A DNA stretch of 64,000 nt, from NCBI GenBank assembly GCA_000974665.1, contig BBSY01000002.1:682001-746000 (forward strand), written 5' to 3'. The notes beneath the pieces are model-generated. The model was not told where the DNA came from and did not search any database. It was given only the letters and a program-made list of their open reading frames with translations. The number at the start of each line of letters is the position of its first letter. Position 1 is the stretch's first letter. A program made the translations under genes and the position numbers. Shown in pieces: positions 1-10,152 of the stretch. This DNA is from an alpha proteobacterium U9-1i. GTDB taxonomy: Bacteria; Pseudomonadota; Alphaproteobacteria; Caulobacterales; Aquidulcibacteraceae.

Positions 1-1244
1 TCATGCGCCGCGCGCGCGCATTGGTGCGCAAGGCCGTGCGCGAAGCGTCATCGCATCGTTCGATCAAGGACGCCGGCAAGGGCGGAGAAGTTTCGGTGCC
101 GTCGGGCAGCGTGCATGAGCCGATGCTGCGGCGCGGCGCGCAAGGCGGCAATCGCGACTACGTGTTGCCGGGCAACAAGAAGTACGTCGAAGGCGATGGC
201 ATCCCGCGCCCAGAGGGCGGTGGCGGGCAGGGCTCGAAGGCGAGCGACAGCGGCGAGGGCGAAGACGAGTTCCGCTTCGCGCTGTCCGACGAAGAATATC
301 TCGATCTCTACCTGGAAGACCTTGAGCTGCCCGATCTAGCCAAGCGGCAGCTATCCGGCGTTGAGTCCGTGCAATGGCGCCAGGCGGGCTTCTCAACCGC
401 CGGCCCGCCGTCGCGCATCTCGGTGCCCCGCACATTGCGGCATTCGATGTCGCGGCGCATGGCGCTGAAACGCCCGAAGCCCGAGGAGATCGAAGCCTTG
501 CGCGCCGAGATCGAGCGGCTGGAGCGCGAGGGCGGGCACTTCGAGGAGTTGGTCAAGCTCCGCGCCGACCTGGAGCTTCGCCTCACCCGCACCAAGCGCA
601 TTCCCTATATCGATCCCGTCGATGTTCGGTATCGCCGGCTTGAATCTGTCCCCAAGCCGATCGCCAAAGCGGTGATGTTTTGCCTGATGGACGTGTCCGG
701 CTCGATGAACGAGCACATGAAGGATCTGGCCAAGCGCTTCTATTCGCTGCTCTACCTGTTCTTGAAGCGCCGTTACGATCACGTCGAGGTGGTGTTCATC
801 CGTCACACGCACGAAGCGCAAGAGGTGGATGAGCAAACCTTTTTCTACTCGCGCGAAACGGGCGGCACCGTTGTGTCCACAGCGCTTTTCAAGATGGACG
901 AGATCGTCCGCGAGCGTTTCCCGATCAGCGATTGGAATATTTACGCCGCGCAAGCCTCCGACGGCGACAACACGTCGAGCGATAACGCTGTGGTGTTGAC
1001 GCAGCTGAAGGATGTGATCCTCCCGATGTGCCAATACTATGCCTATGTCGAAGTCGGCATGGACGACGATGACGATCATCCCGGCGCAGGAGAGCCAAGC
1101 ACGAATTTGTGGCGCGCCTATCGCCGCGTCGGCGATGATCAGCCCTTCGCGATGCGCAAAGTCCGCCACCGCCGGGACATCTACCCGGTGTTCCGCGATC
1201 TGTTCACGCGCCGTCCCGAAGGCGTTTCGTCGGAGGGCGCGTGA
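1..1244 (+). CDS. yeaH: YeaH/YhbH family protein (DUF444), 5' end outside window
   Basis: The visible 413 codons read like the DUF444 family (E. coli YeaH, B. subtilis YhbH), proteins with a von Willebrand A-like domain usually encoded with the serine kinase gene prkA and spoVR and linked to starvation and stress responses. The MIDAS-like motif DVSGSMNE lies near visible residue 229, followed by DGDNTSSDN near residue 320, an arrangement typical of the family. A charged helix (residues about 155-195) precedes the A domain. Family members usually begin with about 20 further residues ahead of the segment RRARALVRKAVREAS, so the first in-window ATG at base 3 is probably internal and the true start lies upstream. 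The stop codon overlaps the spoVR start by one base, indicating translational coupling. The molecular function is not established in the family. Confidence 0.9.
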   Translation, partial: MRRARALVRKAVREASSHRSIKDAGKGGEVSVPSGSVHEPMLRRGAQGGNRDYVLPGNKKYVEGDGIPRPEGGGGQGSKASDSGEGEDEFRFALSDEEYLDLYLEDLELPDLAKRQLSGVESVQWRQAGFSTAGPPSRISVPRTLRHSMSRRMALKRPKPEEIEALRAEIERLEREGGHFEELVKLRADLELRLTRTKRIPYIDPVDVRYRRLESVPKPIAKAVMFCLMDVSGSMNEHMKDLAKRFYSLLYLFLKRRYDHVEVVFIRHTHEAQEVDEQTFFYSRETGGTVVSTALFKMDEIVRERFPISDWNIYAAQASDGDNTSSDNAVVLTQLKDVILPMCQYYAYVEVGMDDDDDHPGAGEPSTNLWRAYRRVGDDQPFAMRKVRHRRDIYPVFRDLFTRRPEGVSSEGA

Positions 1245-2782
1245 TGTTGGGCGATAGCGGCAAGCTGCTCTTCACCGGGCCGGACTGGGATTTCGATCTG
1301 ATCAAGCGCGTGCACGAAGCGTGCGGCGAGGTCGGGATCAAGGAGATGGGGCTCGATCCCTATCCCAACCAGATCGAAGTGATCACAACAGAACAGATGC
1401 TCGACGCGTACGCCTCGACCGGTATGCCCTTGTTCTACCGTCACTGGAGCTTCGGCAAGGAATTCGCACGCAACGAGGCGCTTTACCGCAAGGGCTATCA
1501 GGGTCTCGCCTACGAGATCGTCATCAATTCCAACCCGTGCATCGTCTACATTATGGAAGAAAACTCCGCGACGATGCAGACGCTTGTGCTCGCGCACGCG
1601 GGTTATGGACACAGCCACTTCTTCAAGAACAATTATCTGTTCAAGCAATGGACAGATGCGGACGGTATCCTCGATTACCTTGAGTTCGCGCGTGGCTTTA
1701 TCGCCAAGTGCGAGGACCGCTACGGCATCGGCGAAGTTGAGCGTGTGCTTGACGCAGCGCATGCGCTGCAAAGCCACGGCATTCACCGCTTCCCACGTAA
1801 GCGCATGCCGGACCTGCGCTCCGAGGAGCGCCGCGAGGAAGAGCGCCGCCGGCATGGCGAGCAATTGTTCAACGACCTCTGGCGCACCGTACCGCAAGGC
1901 AAACGCAAGCCCAGCAAGGACGATGATGAGCGCCGCAAAGCTTTGCTCGGCCTTCCCGAAGAGAATTTGCTGTATTTCTTGGAGAAGACGTCTCCGCGGC
2001 TCGCGCCGTGGCGCCGCGAAATCCTGCGCATCGTGCGGTTGATCAACCAGTATTTCTACCCGCAGCGTCAAACCAAAGTGATGAACGAAGGCTGCGCGAC
2101 CTACTCTCACTACAAGATCATGACGCGCCTGCATGAGAAGGGGCAGATCAGCGACGGCTCCTTCCTCGAATTCCTGCACTCTCACACCGCTGTCGTCCTG
2201 CAGCCGCACTTCGATGACCGACGCTATTCCGGCATCAATCCGTATGCGCTGGGTTTTGCGATGTGTTGCGACATCGAGCGCATAGCCACCAACCCGACGG
2301 ACGAAGACCGCGAGTGGATGCCGGACCTCGCCGGCAGCGGCGATGCTTATGGCGCGCTCCGGGACGTCTGGGCGAACTACCGCGACGAAAGCTTCATCTC
2401 GCAATTCCTGTCGCCAAAGGTGATCCGCGATTTCCATCTCTTTCGGGTGAAGGACGAGGAGGACGCCGACGAAATGGAAGTCGCCGCCATCCACGACGAA
2501 CGCGGCTATCGCAATATCCGCCGCGCGCTCTCAAAGCACTACGACGTTGCCTATCGCGATCCCGAGATACAAATCGTCGATGTGGATCTGTTCGCGGACC
2601 GCAAGCTCATCTTGCAGCACAGGGTGCTGAACGGCGTGCTGCTTGAAGAGGGCGACGCGCAAAAGGTGCTGCAGCACGTCGCGGACCTTTGGGGCTACGA
2701 CGTGAAGCTCGTCGAGTTTGACGAAACGCAGAACCGCGCGCTCGCTGAGCACGAAGCCAGCCCAAGGCGCGCTTTCAACTAG
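1244..2782 (+). CDS. spoVR: SpoVR family protein
   Basis: This 512-residue protein matches the SpoVR family (YcgB in E. coli), a cytoplasmic protein of unknown biochemistry that is co-inherited with yeaH and prkA and was first linked to spore cortex formation in Bacillus. Its length is normal for the family. Recognisable segments are the N-terminal GPDWDFDLIKRVHEACGEVG, PLFYRHWSFGKEF, NEGCATYSHY near the middle and QPHFDDRRYSGINPYALGF. The start is taken as the ATG at 1244, which shares one base with the upstream TGA; a GTG directly before it would add one residue. It is the last gene of the yeaH-spoVR unit. Its TAG stop shares the palindrome CTAG with the convergent DUF885 gene. Confidence 0.93.
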   Translation: MLGDSGKLLFTGPDWDFDLIKRVHEACGEVGIKEMGLDPYPNQIEVITTEQMLDAYASTGMPLFYRHWSFGKEFARNEALYRKGYQGLAYEIVINSNPCIVYIMEENSATMQTLVLAHAGYGHSHFFKNNYLFKQWTDADGILDYLEFARGFIAKCEDRYGIGEVERVLDAAHALQSHGIHRFPRKRMPDLRSEERREEERRRHGEQLFNDLWRTVPQGKRKPSKDDDERRKALLGLPEENLLYFLEKTSPRLAPWRREILRIVRLINQYFYPQRQTKVMNEGCATYSHYKIMTRLHEKGQISDGSFLEFLHSHTAVVLQPHFDDRRYSGINPYALGFAMCCDIERIATNPTDEDREWMPDLAGSGDAYGALRDVWANYRDESFISQFLSPKVIRDFHLFRVKDEEDADEMEVAAIHDERGYRNIRRALSKHYDVAYRDPEIQIVDVDLFADRKLILQHRVLNGVLLEEGDAQKVLQHVADLWGYDVKLVEFDETQNRALAEHEASPRRAFN

Positions 2783-4614
2783 GCGCGTTGCTGCGCGACA
2801 TAGCCATCGATCACGCGGCCCAAAACCGTCATCGGCACGTTGCCGCCTTTGACGAGAGCGTCGTTGAACTTACGGAAGTCATAGCGGGCGCCCAATGCGG
2901 TTTGCGCGCCGGCGCGCAGTCGGTTGATCGCGCTGTGGCCAACTTTGTAACCGCACGCCTGCGCCGGCCAGGCGCAATAGCGATCCACCTCGCTTTGAAC
3001 TTCGTCGGCGCTCGATCCGTTGTTGGTGACGAACCATTCGATCGCTTGCGCGCGCGTCCAACGCTTCGCATGCAAGCCGGTATCCACCACGAGCCGGCAT
3101 GCGCGAAACGCCAGCGATTGCAGATAGCCAAGCCTGCCGACGGGGAAGTCCTCATAGACGCCAAGCTCATCGGCGATCTGCTGCGCGTAGAGCGCCCAGC
3201 CTTCGGTGTAGGCGTTGAAGCCAAGCAGCGAGCGGATCAATGGCTGTGCGAACGTATATTCGCCCTGCCACACGTGACCGGGGATTGCTTCGTGATAGGT
3301 GAGGTCAGCTAGGCCGAAACGGTTGTGCAGCGCGGGTGTGCGCAGATTGATCCAGAAATGCCCGGGCTCGCGCCCATCGACGCTGCCCGCGCCACCATAG
3401 GCGCCGGGCGCGCCATCTTCGATGGCCGGATCAATGCGAACCACTTCGAGAAAGCCTGGCACCAGTGTTTCAAACGCCTGCGGCATCCGCGCGCGAATGT
3501 CAGCGATCTTCTCTTCGATGAACGCCATGATCTCGGCGCGCCCTACGTCGCCTTCGGCGAATTGATAGCGCGGATCGTTTCCGAGCGCCGTCATACGCGC
3601 GCCAACGCCGCCTTCGGTGTAGCCCACGCTCCGCAAAATCGGGTCCATCCGTGCGTGCAGTTCGCGCAACTCTTCGAGGCCCATCTCGTGGACTTCGTCC
3701 GGCGTCATGTTCGTCGTCGTGCCAGCACGCAGCGCCCAAGAATAATATTCTTCGCCCTGCGGCAGTTTCCAAGCGCCAGCGTCGCTGTTGGCTTGTGGCC
3801 TTGTCGCTTCTAGCGCGGCGAGCTGGCGATTGAGCGCCGGCATGATGCGCTCGCGGGCAATACGCGCGGCGCGGCTGGTATAATCGCCGGCAACATTGGC
3901 GGTTGCGGTACGTGTGCCGAGGGACGTGACGATGCCCCATTGGTCCGAAGGCGCCGCGAGGCTCGCGCGCATCTGCGTTACGGCTTTGTTGAGCAGGAAA
4001 TCCGGCAACACGACGCCGCGTGCGTGATCGGCGCGCACGCGCTCAGTCTCGCCATCGAGGCTGTGCGCGTAGGATCCCATGCGCGAAAGGTAGGAGTCCG
4101 CATCCTCACGGGTGCGGATCTGGTGGCTCGAATCGAGGAACGAAGCGATCTCGTAGAACGCGCCGACATTCTGAGATACGACGTACGGCGTGTTGCGGTA
4201 CGACCAATTGGAATTGAGTATCGCCACGTCGCCGTAGGGAAACGCGAATCCTTCAAGTGCGAGTTCGTGAACGGTGCGGACGACATCCAAATGGATGCGC
4301 ATGTCGGCGCTCATGGGCGTCTGGTTGAGGCGGCTGAGCCGGCTCAGCGTATCGCGTGCGCCGCGCTCGATGGCGTCTTGCCCCTCGGGCGAGCGATCCT
4401 GCAATCTTGATTTCAAGCGCGACCGCGCTCCCGTATCGACACCGGCGCTGGATGCGCCTTCCGGATACGCGGCGAGGAGCCTTTCGGTGGTGCGGTCGAG
4501 AAGGCGCTGTCCCGCTGCGTCCGGCGGCAGCGCTGCTTCGGCGGCGCCGGGAATCGATTGCAGCGCAAGGGCTGCGGCGCTTGTGGCGAGAAGGGAGCGG
4601 CGATCCAGATGCAT
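2779..4614 (-). CDS. DUF885 family exported protein, putative metallopeptidase-like
   Basis: A 611-residue protein of the DUF885 family, common and multicopy in Caulobacterales and sphingomonads. The family carries a zinc-peptidase-like HExxxxH motif, seen here as HEAIPGH at residues 441-447, with a downstream ALYAQQ helix typical of the group. The N-terminus DRRSLLATSAAALALQSI followed by AEA looks like a Tat-type signal (twin arginine, hydrophobic stretch, AxA cleavage site), so the mature protein is probably periplasmic. The start at 4614 is preferred over an upstream in-frame ATG at 4671 because it places the twin-arginine motif close to the N-terminus. Substrate is unknown. Peptidase activity is inferred from the motif only. 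Confidence 0.85.
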   Translation of the reverse strand: MHLDRRSLLATSAAALALQSIPGAAEAALPPDAAGQRLLDRTTERLLAAYPEGASSAGVDTGARSRLKSRLQDRSPEGQDAIERGARDTLSRLSRLNQTPMSADMRIHLDVVRTVHELALEGFAFPYGDVAILNSNWSYRNTPYVVSQNVGAFYEIASFLDSSHQIRTREDADSYLSRMGSYAHSLDGETERVRADHARGVVLPDFLLNKAVTQMRASLAAPSDQWGIVTSLGTRTATANVAGDYTSRAARIARERIMPALNRQLAALEATRPQANSDAGAWKLPQGEEYYSWALRAGTTTNMTPDEVHEMGLEELRELHARMDPILRSVGYTEGGVGARMTALGNDPRYQFAEGDVGRAEIMAFIEEKIADIRARMPQAFETLVPGFLEVVRIDPAIEDGAPGAYGGAGSVDGREPGHFWINLRTPALHNRFGLADLTYHEAIPGHVWQGEYTFAQPLIRSLLGFNAYTEGWALYAQQIADELGVYEDFPVGRLGYLQSLAFRACRLVVDTGLHAKRWTRAQAIEWFVTNNGSSADEVQSEVDRYCAWPAQACGYKVGHSAINRLRAGAQTALGARYDFRKFNDALVKGGNVPMTVLGRVIDGYVAQQRA

Positions 4615-4681
4615 AAGTGAGCCTCGTGTTGGCGCGAAGCTCAACATTTCTCGCACGCGGCGCAACCGCAAAATGACGAAC

Positions 4682-5983
4682 CTAGGCGCCTATACGGGCC
4701 AAACCTTCGGCGATCGCCGGATCGACGCGCACGTCGCGTTCGCTCAACGGCCGCGCCAGGCGCAGACCTTCCATGCTTCGCGCACGCGAGAGCGCTACAT
4801 AAGTTTGTCCCGGCGCAAAGGCGCCGCGCCCGAGATCAATCTCAACCGCGTCGAGCGTCATGCCCTGGGCCTTGTGGATCGTCAGCGCCCAGGCATGGGC
4901 GAGCGGGAATTGCACGTACTTGAATTCCTCCTTTACCTCCATGCGGTTTTCAGTGGCGTTCCAGCTCCAGCGCGCTTGCGGCCAGATCGCCCGCTCGACG
5001 TCCACATCATCGCCAGCATCGAGCGCGACCGTGACGATCTCCTCTTCCAGCGCCTTCACCGTACCGAGCGAACCGTTCACCCAGCGGCCCTCGGGGTCAT
5101 TCTGTGTGAAGATCACGCGCGCGCCGGTCTTCAGCACAAGTTCGATCGGCGCCGGGAAGCGATCGGCCATGTGCTTGGGCTTCTCGCCCTCGAAGCCGCC
5201 GGAATATTTCGCCGAAACGCCGGAGAGCGATTGCAGGCCGCGAATGTTGTAACTGTCAGCGACCGCGTTGGTGGCGCAGAGGAGCACCGGTTTCTGCGAG
5301 AGCGAACGATCGAGACACTCACCGTTCAAGGTTTCGATCGCGTCCGCGACGCCGCGTTGCTCGCGTATAGCGGAGAGCAACGCGATGAAGTCTCGATCGG
5401 TTTGGCGATGGACTTCGGTAAGCTCAACCGCCGTCATCGGCGCGTCGCGTAGAGCATGGGCGGAGAATGCGTACGGGGTCTGATAACCCGCGTCCTCCAG
5501 CAGCTGATTGTCTTCGCCGCGGACGACGGGCGGCAGTTGGTAAAAGTCGCCAACCAGCAGCATTTGCACGCCGCCAAACGGCCGCTGCGATTTGCGCGCG
5601 ACCTTGAGATGCTGATCCATCGCGTCGAGCGTGTCGGCGCGGAGCATCGAGACTTCATCGATGATCAGGCGTTTGAGCGCCCGCGCCGTGCGCGTGAAGA
5701 ACCAGTTCGGCTTCTCCAAATTGCCAATCAGTGGCCGCGGCGGAAATCCGAAGAAGGAATGCACCGTCTGGCCGCCAATGTTCATGGCGGCGAGCCCCGT
5801 CGGCGCCAGTACGGCTTGGGGCGTGCCCTCGTCCTCCGAAACCAACGCGCGAACGAAATGAGACTTTCCGGTGCCGGCGCGGCCGGTGACCAGCACGACC
5901 GGCGTTCGCTGCGCCAACGCTTCGCGCGCGTCGAGCACGGCCTGGTCGGGCGCTTTCTGCGGAACGACTGAGGGAATCGCCAT
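4682..5983 (-). CDS. Pif1-like ATP-dependent DNA helicase (superfamily 1B)
   Basis: The 433-residue protein has the helicase order of the Pif1/RecD-like SF1B group. Walker A GRAGTGKS is at residues 34-41, motif Ia APTGLAAMNIGGQTVHSFFG follows, and Walker B LIIDEVSM is at 106-113. A Q-containing motif III (LLVGDFYQLPPV) comes next, and near the C-terminus come LTIHKAQGMTLDAVEIDLG and YVALSRAR (motifs V and VI). Such proteins translocate 5' to 3' on single-stranded DNA and unwind structured or forked DNA. It is a compact bacterial version without an obvious accessory domain. It stands alone, with a 67-bp gap to the DUF885 gene. The cellular role cannot be read from the sequence. Confidence 0.85.
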   Translation of the reverse strand: MAIPSVVPQKAPDQAVLDAREALAQRTPVVLVTGRAGTGKSHFVRALVSEDEGTPQAVLAPTGLAAMNIGGQTVHSFFGFPPRPLIGNLEKPNWFFTRTARALKRLIIDEVSMLRADTLDAMDQHLKVARKSQRPFGGVQMLLVGDFYQLPPVVRGEDNQLLEDAGYQTPYAFSAHALRDAPMTAVELTEVHRQTDRDFIALLSAIREQRGVADAIETLNGECLDRSLSQKPVLLCATNAVADSYNIRGLQSLSGVSAKYSGGFEGEKPKHMADRFPAPIELVLKTGARVIFTQNDPEGRWVNGSLGTVKALEEEIVTVALDAGDDVDVERAIWPQARWSWNATENRMEVKEEFKYVQFPLAHAWALTIHKAQGMTLDAVEIDLGRGAFAPGQTYVALSRARSMEGLRLARPLSERDVRVDPAIAEGLARIGA

Positions 5984-6052
5984 GCGCCTCTATACAGAAG
6001 CGCGCGCCGCAGCGCTAAGGCCGCGGCGCTTGACGCTGTTTAACCGCCGAAA

Positions 6053-8671
6053 TTATCGGCTCCGGGCGCCCACAAAGGCGCTCACCTCGTTGACCCGCCG
6101 CTCGCGGGTCTGCAACCGCTCGTTCATGTTGGCGTAGGTTGCTTCGGGCACGCGCCGCGCCGTCGCCGGGATCGAGTCGATATACGCACGGATACGGCGC
6201 AACATAGCGGGGTCGTTGGAGGCTGCGCCGGCGTTCGGCAGGAAGCTCCGCAGCGAGAACGGATCGAGCCGGGCGGTCAGCTCCGCGGGGTGCGCCTCGG
6301 CAAACGCGTACGCCATGTCCGGGTGATTGCCGCCGACGGCGAGGATCATATTTGGACCGAGCGAGGCGTTCACGTCTTCAGTGAAGACGATGTCGTTCAG
6401 CACGCGTTGCGCCAGCACTGGATCGCGCGTGTTGGCAAGCGCGCCGTAAAGCGTTTGCTTTTCCAAAGTCTCGGTCGCCGCGCGGGCGCGGCTGAGCATA
6501 TCGTCGAATACATCCGGCGTGGCGGCGCCGCCCACCGCGCCAAGCACTGCGCCGCGCACCGCCCCGTCGATTTGGCCAGAGCGATAGCGGCGCAACGCTT
6601 CCGCTTGGAAGGCGGGATCTTCAAGCGCGGACAGGGTGCCGATCAAGGCGGCGCGCAGAATGCTGGTGTTGTCGGACTCGCCTTCAACCTTCGCCCATCC
6701 CACGCGACGGAACACGGGATTGAGCAGCCCGCGGGCATAAGTGCGGAAGCGCGCGCGGCGAGGATCGTCGCGCGTGTAGAGTGCGTCCATCGCGCCGAGT
6801 TCGCCAGCGATCGTCGCCCAGACATTGGGATCGCCGTCGGCGCGTACGCGCCGCGCCAGTGTAAGGAAATCCGATGCGGGGATCACGCCGGCGCGGCCCA
6901 GCGCGCGGACATCATAAAGAATGCCAAGTTGATCAGCGGGCGCGATGCGAGCGAAATTCTGCGCCAGGCGATCGAAGGCGGCGCGCGGATACTGCACGCG
7001 ATAATAGCCGATCTGGTCAGGGTTCACGATAAACGGGCCGCAGCCATCGGCGTTCAATGTCGCCGTGCGGCTTTCGCCGGTCACGGTTTCTGCACGGCCT
7101 TGGCCGTCCAAACGCTGCACGCGCACCGGCACGCGCCACAATGGCGCCGCGCGCGAAACCGGCAGCGACGTAAACTCGCCTTGGCGCAACGTCAGCGCTT
7201 GCGCGTTGTTGCGGCACGCGGCCGCTTCGACGTTCACCAACGGCACGCCCGGCTGACGCGTGAAATCATCGGCGATCTGGCGAACCGGGCGGCCCGCCGC
7301 GGTTTCGATCGCATCCCAGAATTGCGAGCTTACGGTGTTGCCATAGGCATGCTGTTGCATGTAGGCGCGCACGCCCTGGCGGAACGCATCCTCGCCGACA
7401 TATTCCTCCATCATTCGCACCACGGCATAGCCTTTTTGGTACGTGATCGCGTCGAAGGCCTGGTTGGCTTGCTCTACGTCGGCGATCGGTACGATCACCG
7501 GATGGGTCGAGGGGCGCGCATCGAGAAGCATCGCCGCCTGCCGCTGACCTTGCGCCTGGTCCCAGATGTTCCACTCCGGATGCAGCGCGTCGGTCACTTT
7601 GTTTTCCATCCAGCTCGCGAAACCTTCGTTCAGCCAGATGTCGTCCCACCATTGCATGGTCACCAGATCGCCGAACCACATATGCGCGATCTCATGCGCG
7701 ACAGTTGTGTAGATGAACTGGCGCGTGAACTCCGAGGTCGTCTCCGGATCGACGAGCAGATATTGCTCGAAGAACAGGATCGCGCCCCAGTTTTCCATGG
7801 CCGCGAAGCCGCCGCCGCCAGGCGCCGCGATAATGTCGAGCTTTGGCAGCGGGTAGGGTGTGCCGAAATATTCGTTGAACCAATGCAGCGTTTCGACGCC
7901 CGCTTGCAGCGCAAATCGTCCCATCTCAATGTCGCCGCGCTTCGTGATGATGCTCACCTCGACGCCATCGACGGTTTGTGAAATGCGTTCGAAATCGCCG
8001 ACGCCCAGGAACATCAAATAGGTCGGCATTGACGGCGAAGGCGCAAACCGCGTGCGCTTCATGCCGTTCGCCAGCATTTGCGACGAAGCTTCAGGCATGT
8101 TGGAGATGACGCCGCGATTGGCCGGCGCGATCACGCTGATGTCAAACACGGAACGGAACGCTGGCTCGTCGAAGCTTGGCACGAAGCGCCGCGCGTCCGC
8201 CGCCTGGAATTGCGAGACCAGCATGCGGCCCGTGCCGCCGCCTTCGATGTCATAATCCTGCGCGAATAGGCCCTGCGCCTGGCGATAAATTTGGCCCCGG
8301 TAGGCGATGCTGAGGCGATGGGTGCCGACGGCGACGGGACGGCGTCCAAAGCTCATGTGCAAAGTTTGATCGCTCGCCTGATAGCGTGTGCTCGTCGCGC
8401 CGACGCCATTGAGGCTGATCCGGCCGAATTCCATATCGAGCGCGTTGACGACGATCTCCTGCTGCGGCGAGAGCACCTCAATTTCGATCGTCACCTCGCC
8501 GGCAAGCGTCAAATTTTCGGCGTCCGGCGTCACCACCATGTCATAGCGCAACGGGCGCACCTGATCGGTGAGCCGCACTTGGCCTTGGGCGTTGGTGCGC
8601 GGCGCATCCTGGCCCGAAGCCGGAACCGCGAGCGCCAAGCTCATCATGGCGGCGAGCAACAAACGTTTCAT
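6053..8671 (-). CDS. M1 family metallopeptidase (aminopeptidase N-like), exported
   Basis: An 872-residue zinc aminopeptidase of family M1. The zinc site is HEIAH at residues 326-330 with the third ligand Glu349 in the WLNEGF segment, spaced exactly as in the family. The substrate-binding exopeptidase motif appears as AAMEN at 290-294, one Gly-to-Ala change from GAMEN. The N-terminus (MKRLLLAAMMSLALAVPASG) is a Sec signal peptide, so the enzyme acts in the periplasm or on the cell surface. The C-terminal half, about residues 520-860, matches the ERAP1-like helical domain of larger M1 enzymes. It likely removes N-terminal residues from peptides. It is monocistronic here. Confidence 0.93.
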   Translation of the reverse strand: MKRLLLAAMMSLALAVPASGQDAPRTNAQGQVRLTDQVRPLRYDMVVTPDAENLTLAGEVTIEIEVLSPQQEIVVNALDMEFGRISLNGVGATSTRYQASDQTLHMSFGRRPVAVGTHRLSIAYRGQIYRQAQGLFAQDYDIEGGGTGRMLVSQFQAADARRFVPSFDEPAFRSVFDISVIAPANRGVISNMPEASSQMLANGMKRTRFAPSPSMPTYLMFLGVGDFERISQTVDGVEVSIITKRGDIEMGRFALQAGVETLHWFNEYFGTPYPLPKLDIIAAPGGGGFAAMENWGAILFFEQYLLVDPETTSEFTRQFIYTTVAHEIAHMWFGDLVTMQWWDDIWLNEGFASWMENKVTDALHPEWNIWDQAQGQRQAAMLLDARPSTHPVIVPIADVEQANQAFDAITYQKGYAVVRMMEEYVGEDAFRQGVRAYMQQHAYGNTVSSQFWDAIETAAGRPVRQIADDFTRQPGVPLVNVEAAACRNNAQALTLRQGEFTSLPVSRAAPLWRVPVRVQRLDGQGRAETVTGESRTATLNADGCGPFIVNPDQIGYYRVQYPRAAFDRLAQNFARIAPADQLGILYDVRALGRAGVIPASDFLTLARRVRADGDPNVWATIAGELGAMDALYTRDDPRRARFRTYARGLLNPVFRRVGWAKVEGESDNTSILRAALIGTLSALEDPAFQAEALRRYRSGQIDGAVRGAVLGAVGGAATPDVFDDMLSRARAATETLEKQTLYGALANTRDPVLAQRVLNDIVFTEDVNASLGPNMILAVGGNHPDMAYAFAEAHPAELTARLDPFSLRSFLPNAGAASNDPAMLRRIRAYIDSIPATARRVPEATYANMNERLQTRERRVNEVSAFVGARSR

Positions 8672-8790
8672 GCACGATCTCCCGGGCCCGTTCTAAGAGG
8701 CCTGCGGAATGCGCGCGAATGTGTTTGCGATGAACGCCCGATTTGGGCGGATCAGCGCCCGCGTGCATTTGCCGTCGCAGCTTGTTCGGA

Positions 8791-10071
8791 TCAGACGCCG
8801 TCGAGCGCTTGCGCCAAATCCGCGATCAAATCTTCCGGATTCTCCACGCCGACCGAAACGCGGATCAGCGCCGGCGTGATGGAAAAGCGCGCCAGATCCG
8901 CTGGCGGCATGCCCGAGTGCGTCATCGCCGCGGGGTGAGACGCGAGCGTCTCCGTACCGCCAAGGCTCACCGCGAGCTTGATCACCTGCAGGCGGTCAAG
9001 CAGCTTGAACGCAGCTTCTTCGCCGCCCTTCACTTCGAACGAGAACGTCGATCCCGCGCTCTTATTTTGCTTTTCGTGGATCGCGCGGTCGGGATGATCC
9101 TTTGGCAGGAAGTCTAGGAACCAGACGCTTTGGATCTTCGGATGGTCGCGCAGGAACTCCGCCACCTGCCTTGCGCCTTGCGCACCCGCATCCATGCGCA
9201 GCTTGAGCGTTTCGAGCGAACGCATCAAAAGCCACGCCGTGTGCGGATCGCACATCGTGCCGAGCGTCGAGCGCATGCGGCGCACCGGCGCCATCATCGC
9301 TTTCGTGCCCGAGGCGCCGCCGGCAATCAGATCGGAGTGGCCGCCGACGTATTTCGTAAGCGACATGGTGACGATATCCGCGCCATGCGCGAGCGGCGTC
9401 GAGAAAATTGGCCCCAGCATGGTGTTGTCGACAATCACCGGCGGGCGATGACCATCATGCGCCAGCATTTCGGATGCTTTGCGCACAGCGGCGATATCAA
9501 CCAGCGCGTTGGTGGGGTTTGCTGGCGTCTCGATGAAGATGGCGCCCACGCGGCCTTTCTTCTTGGCTTGCTCGGCTGCCTTGAAAATCGCCTCCGGCCC
9601 ATGTTCGGCCTCAAACCCGACTTGGCTGATGCCGAATTCCGGAAGGATTGAATGGATCAGAGTTTCCGTGCCGCCGTAGATCGGCTGACTCTGCAGCACG
9701 ACATCGCCAGGGCGCAAGAACGCCCACAAACACGTCGAAATCGCCGACATGCCGGAGCCGAACGCCAAGCTCGCTTCCGCTTCGTCCCAAATCGCCAAGC
9801 GATCTTCGAGCACTTCGAGGTTTGGATTGTTGAAGCGCGAGTAGATGAGGCCAGGCTCTTCATCCGGGCCAAGTTTCCGCCGGCCTTGCATGGTGGCGAA
9901 GAAGTCCTTGCCGTGTTGGGCCGAGCGAAACACGAAGGTCGAGGTTTGGAATTGCGGTGGCTTCAGCGAGCCTTCCGACAACATCGGATCGTAGCCGTAA
10001 CCCATCATCAGGGTTTCGGGTTTCAGCGGGCGATTGCCCAGATTGCGCTTACGCCAAGTTTTTTCAGCCAC
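8791..10071 (-). CDS. Cystathionine gamma-synthase family PLP enzyme
   Basis: A 426-residue enzyme of the Cys/Met-metabolism PLP family (fold type I). The PLP lysine is Lys240 in the segment SLTKYVGGHSD. Other family signatures are FGSGMSAIST, an AIFIETPANPTN stretch and the substrate-binding AVSLGGTETLASHPA near the C-terminus. The family includes cystathionine gamma-synthase, cystathionine beta- and gamma-lyases, O-acetylhomoserine sulfhydrylase and methionine gamma-lyase, and sequence alone does not decide between them. The start is GTG at 10071 with a well placed GGAGG upstream. A role in methionine or cysteine interconversion is the safe reading. cysK lies elsewhere in the window at about 46 kb. 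Confidence 0.88.
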   Translation of the reverse strand: MAEKTWRKRNLGNRPLKPETLMMGYGYDPMLSEGSLKPPQFQTSTFVFRSAQHGKDFFATMQGRRKLGPDEEPGLIYSRFNNPNLEVLEDRLAIWDEAEASLAFGSGMSAISTCLWAFLRPGDVVLQSQPIYGGTETLIHSILPEFGISQVGFEAEHGPEAIFKAAEQAKKKGRVGAIFIETPANPTNALVDIAAVRKASEMLAHDGHRPPVIVDNTMLGPIFSTPLAHGADIVTMSLTKYVGGHSDLIAGGASGTKAMMAPVRRMRSTLGTMCDPHTAWLLMRSLETLKLRMDAGAQGARQVAEFLRDHPKIQSVWFLDFLPKDHPDRAIHEKQNKSAGSTFSFEVKGGEEAAFKLLDRLQVIKLAVSLGGTETLASHPAAMTHSGMPPADLARFSITPALIRVSVGVENPEDLIADLAQALDGV

Positions 10072-10152
10072 CGAGGCCTCCGGGATTCGATTCTCCCGGT
10101 TCTCGGCTTCAACGGCGGCGATTTCAATGCCCGAGCGGCGGATGGCGGGCGG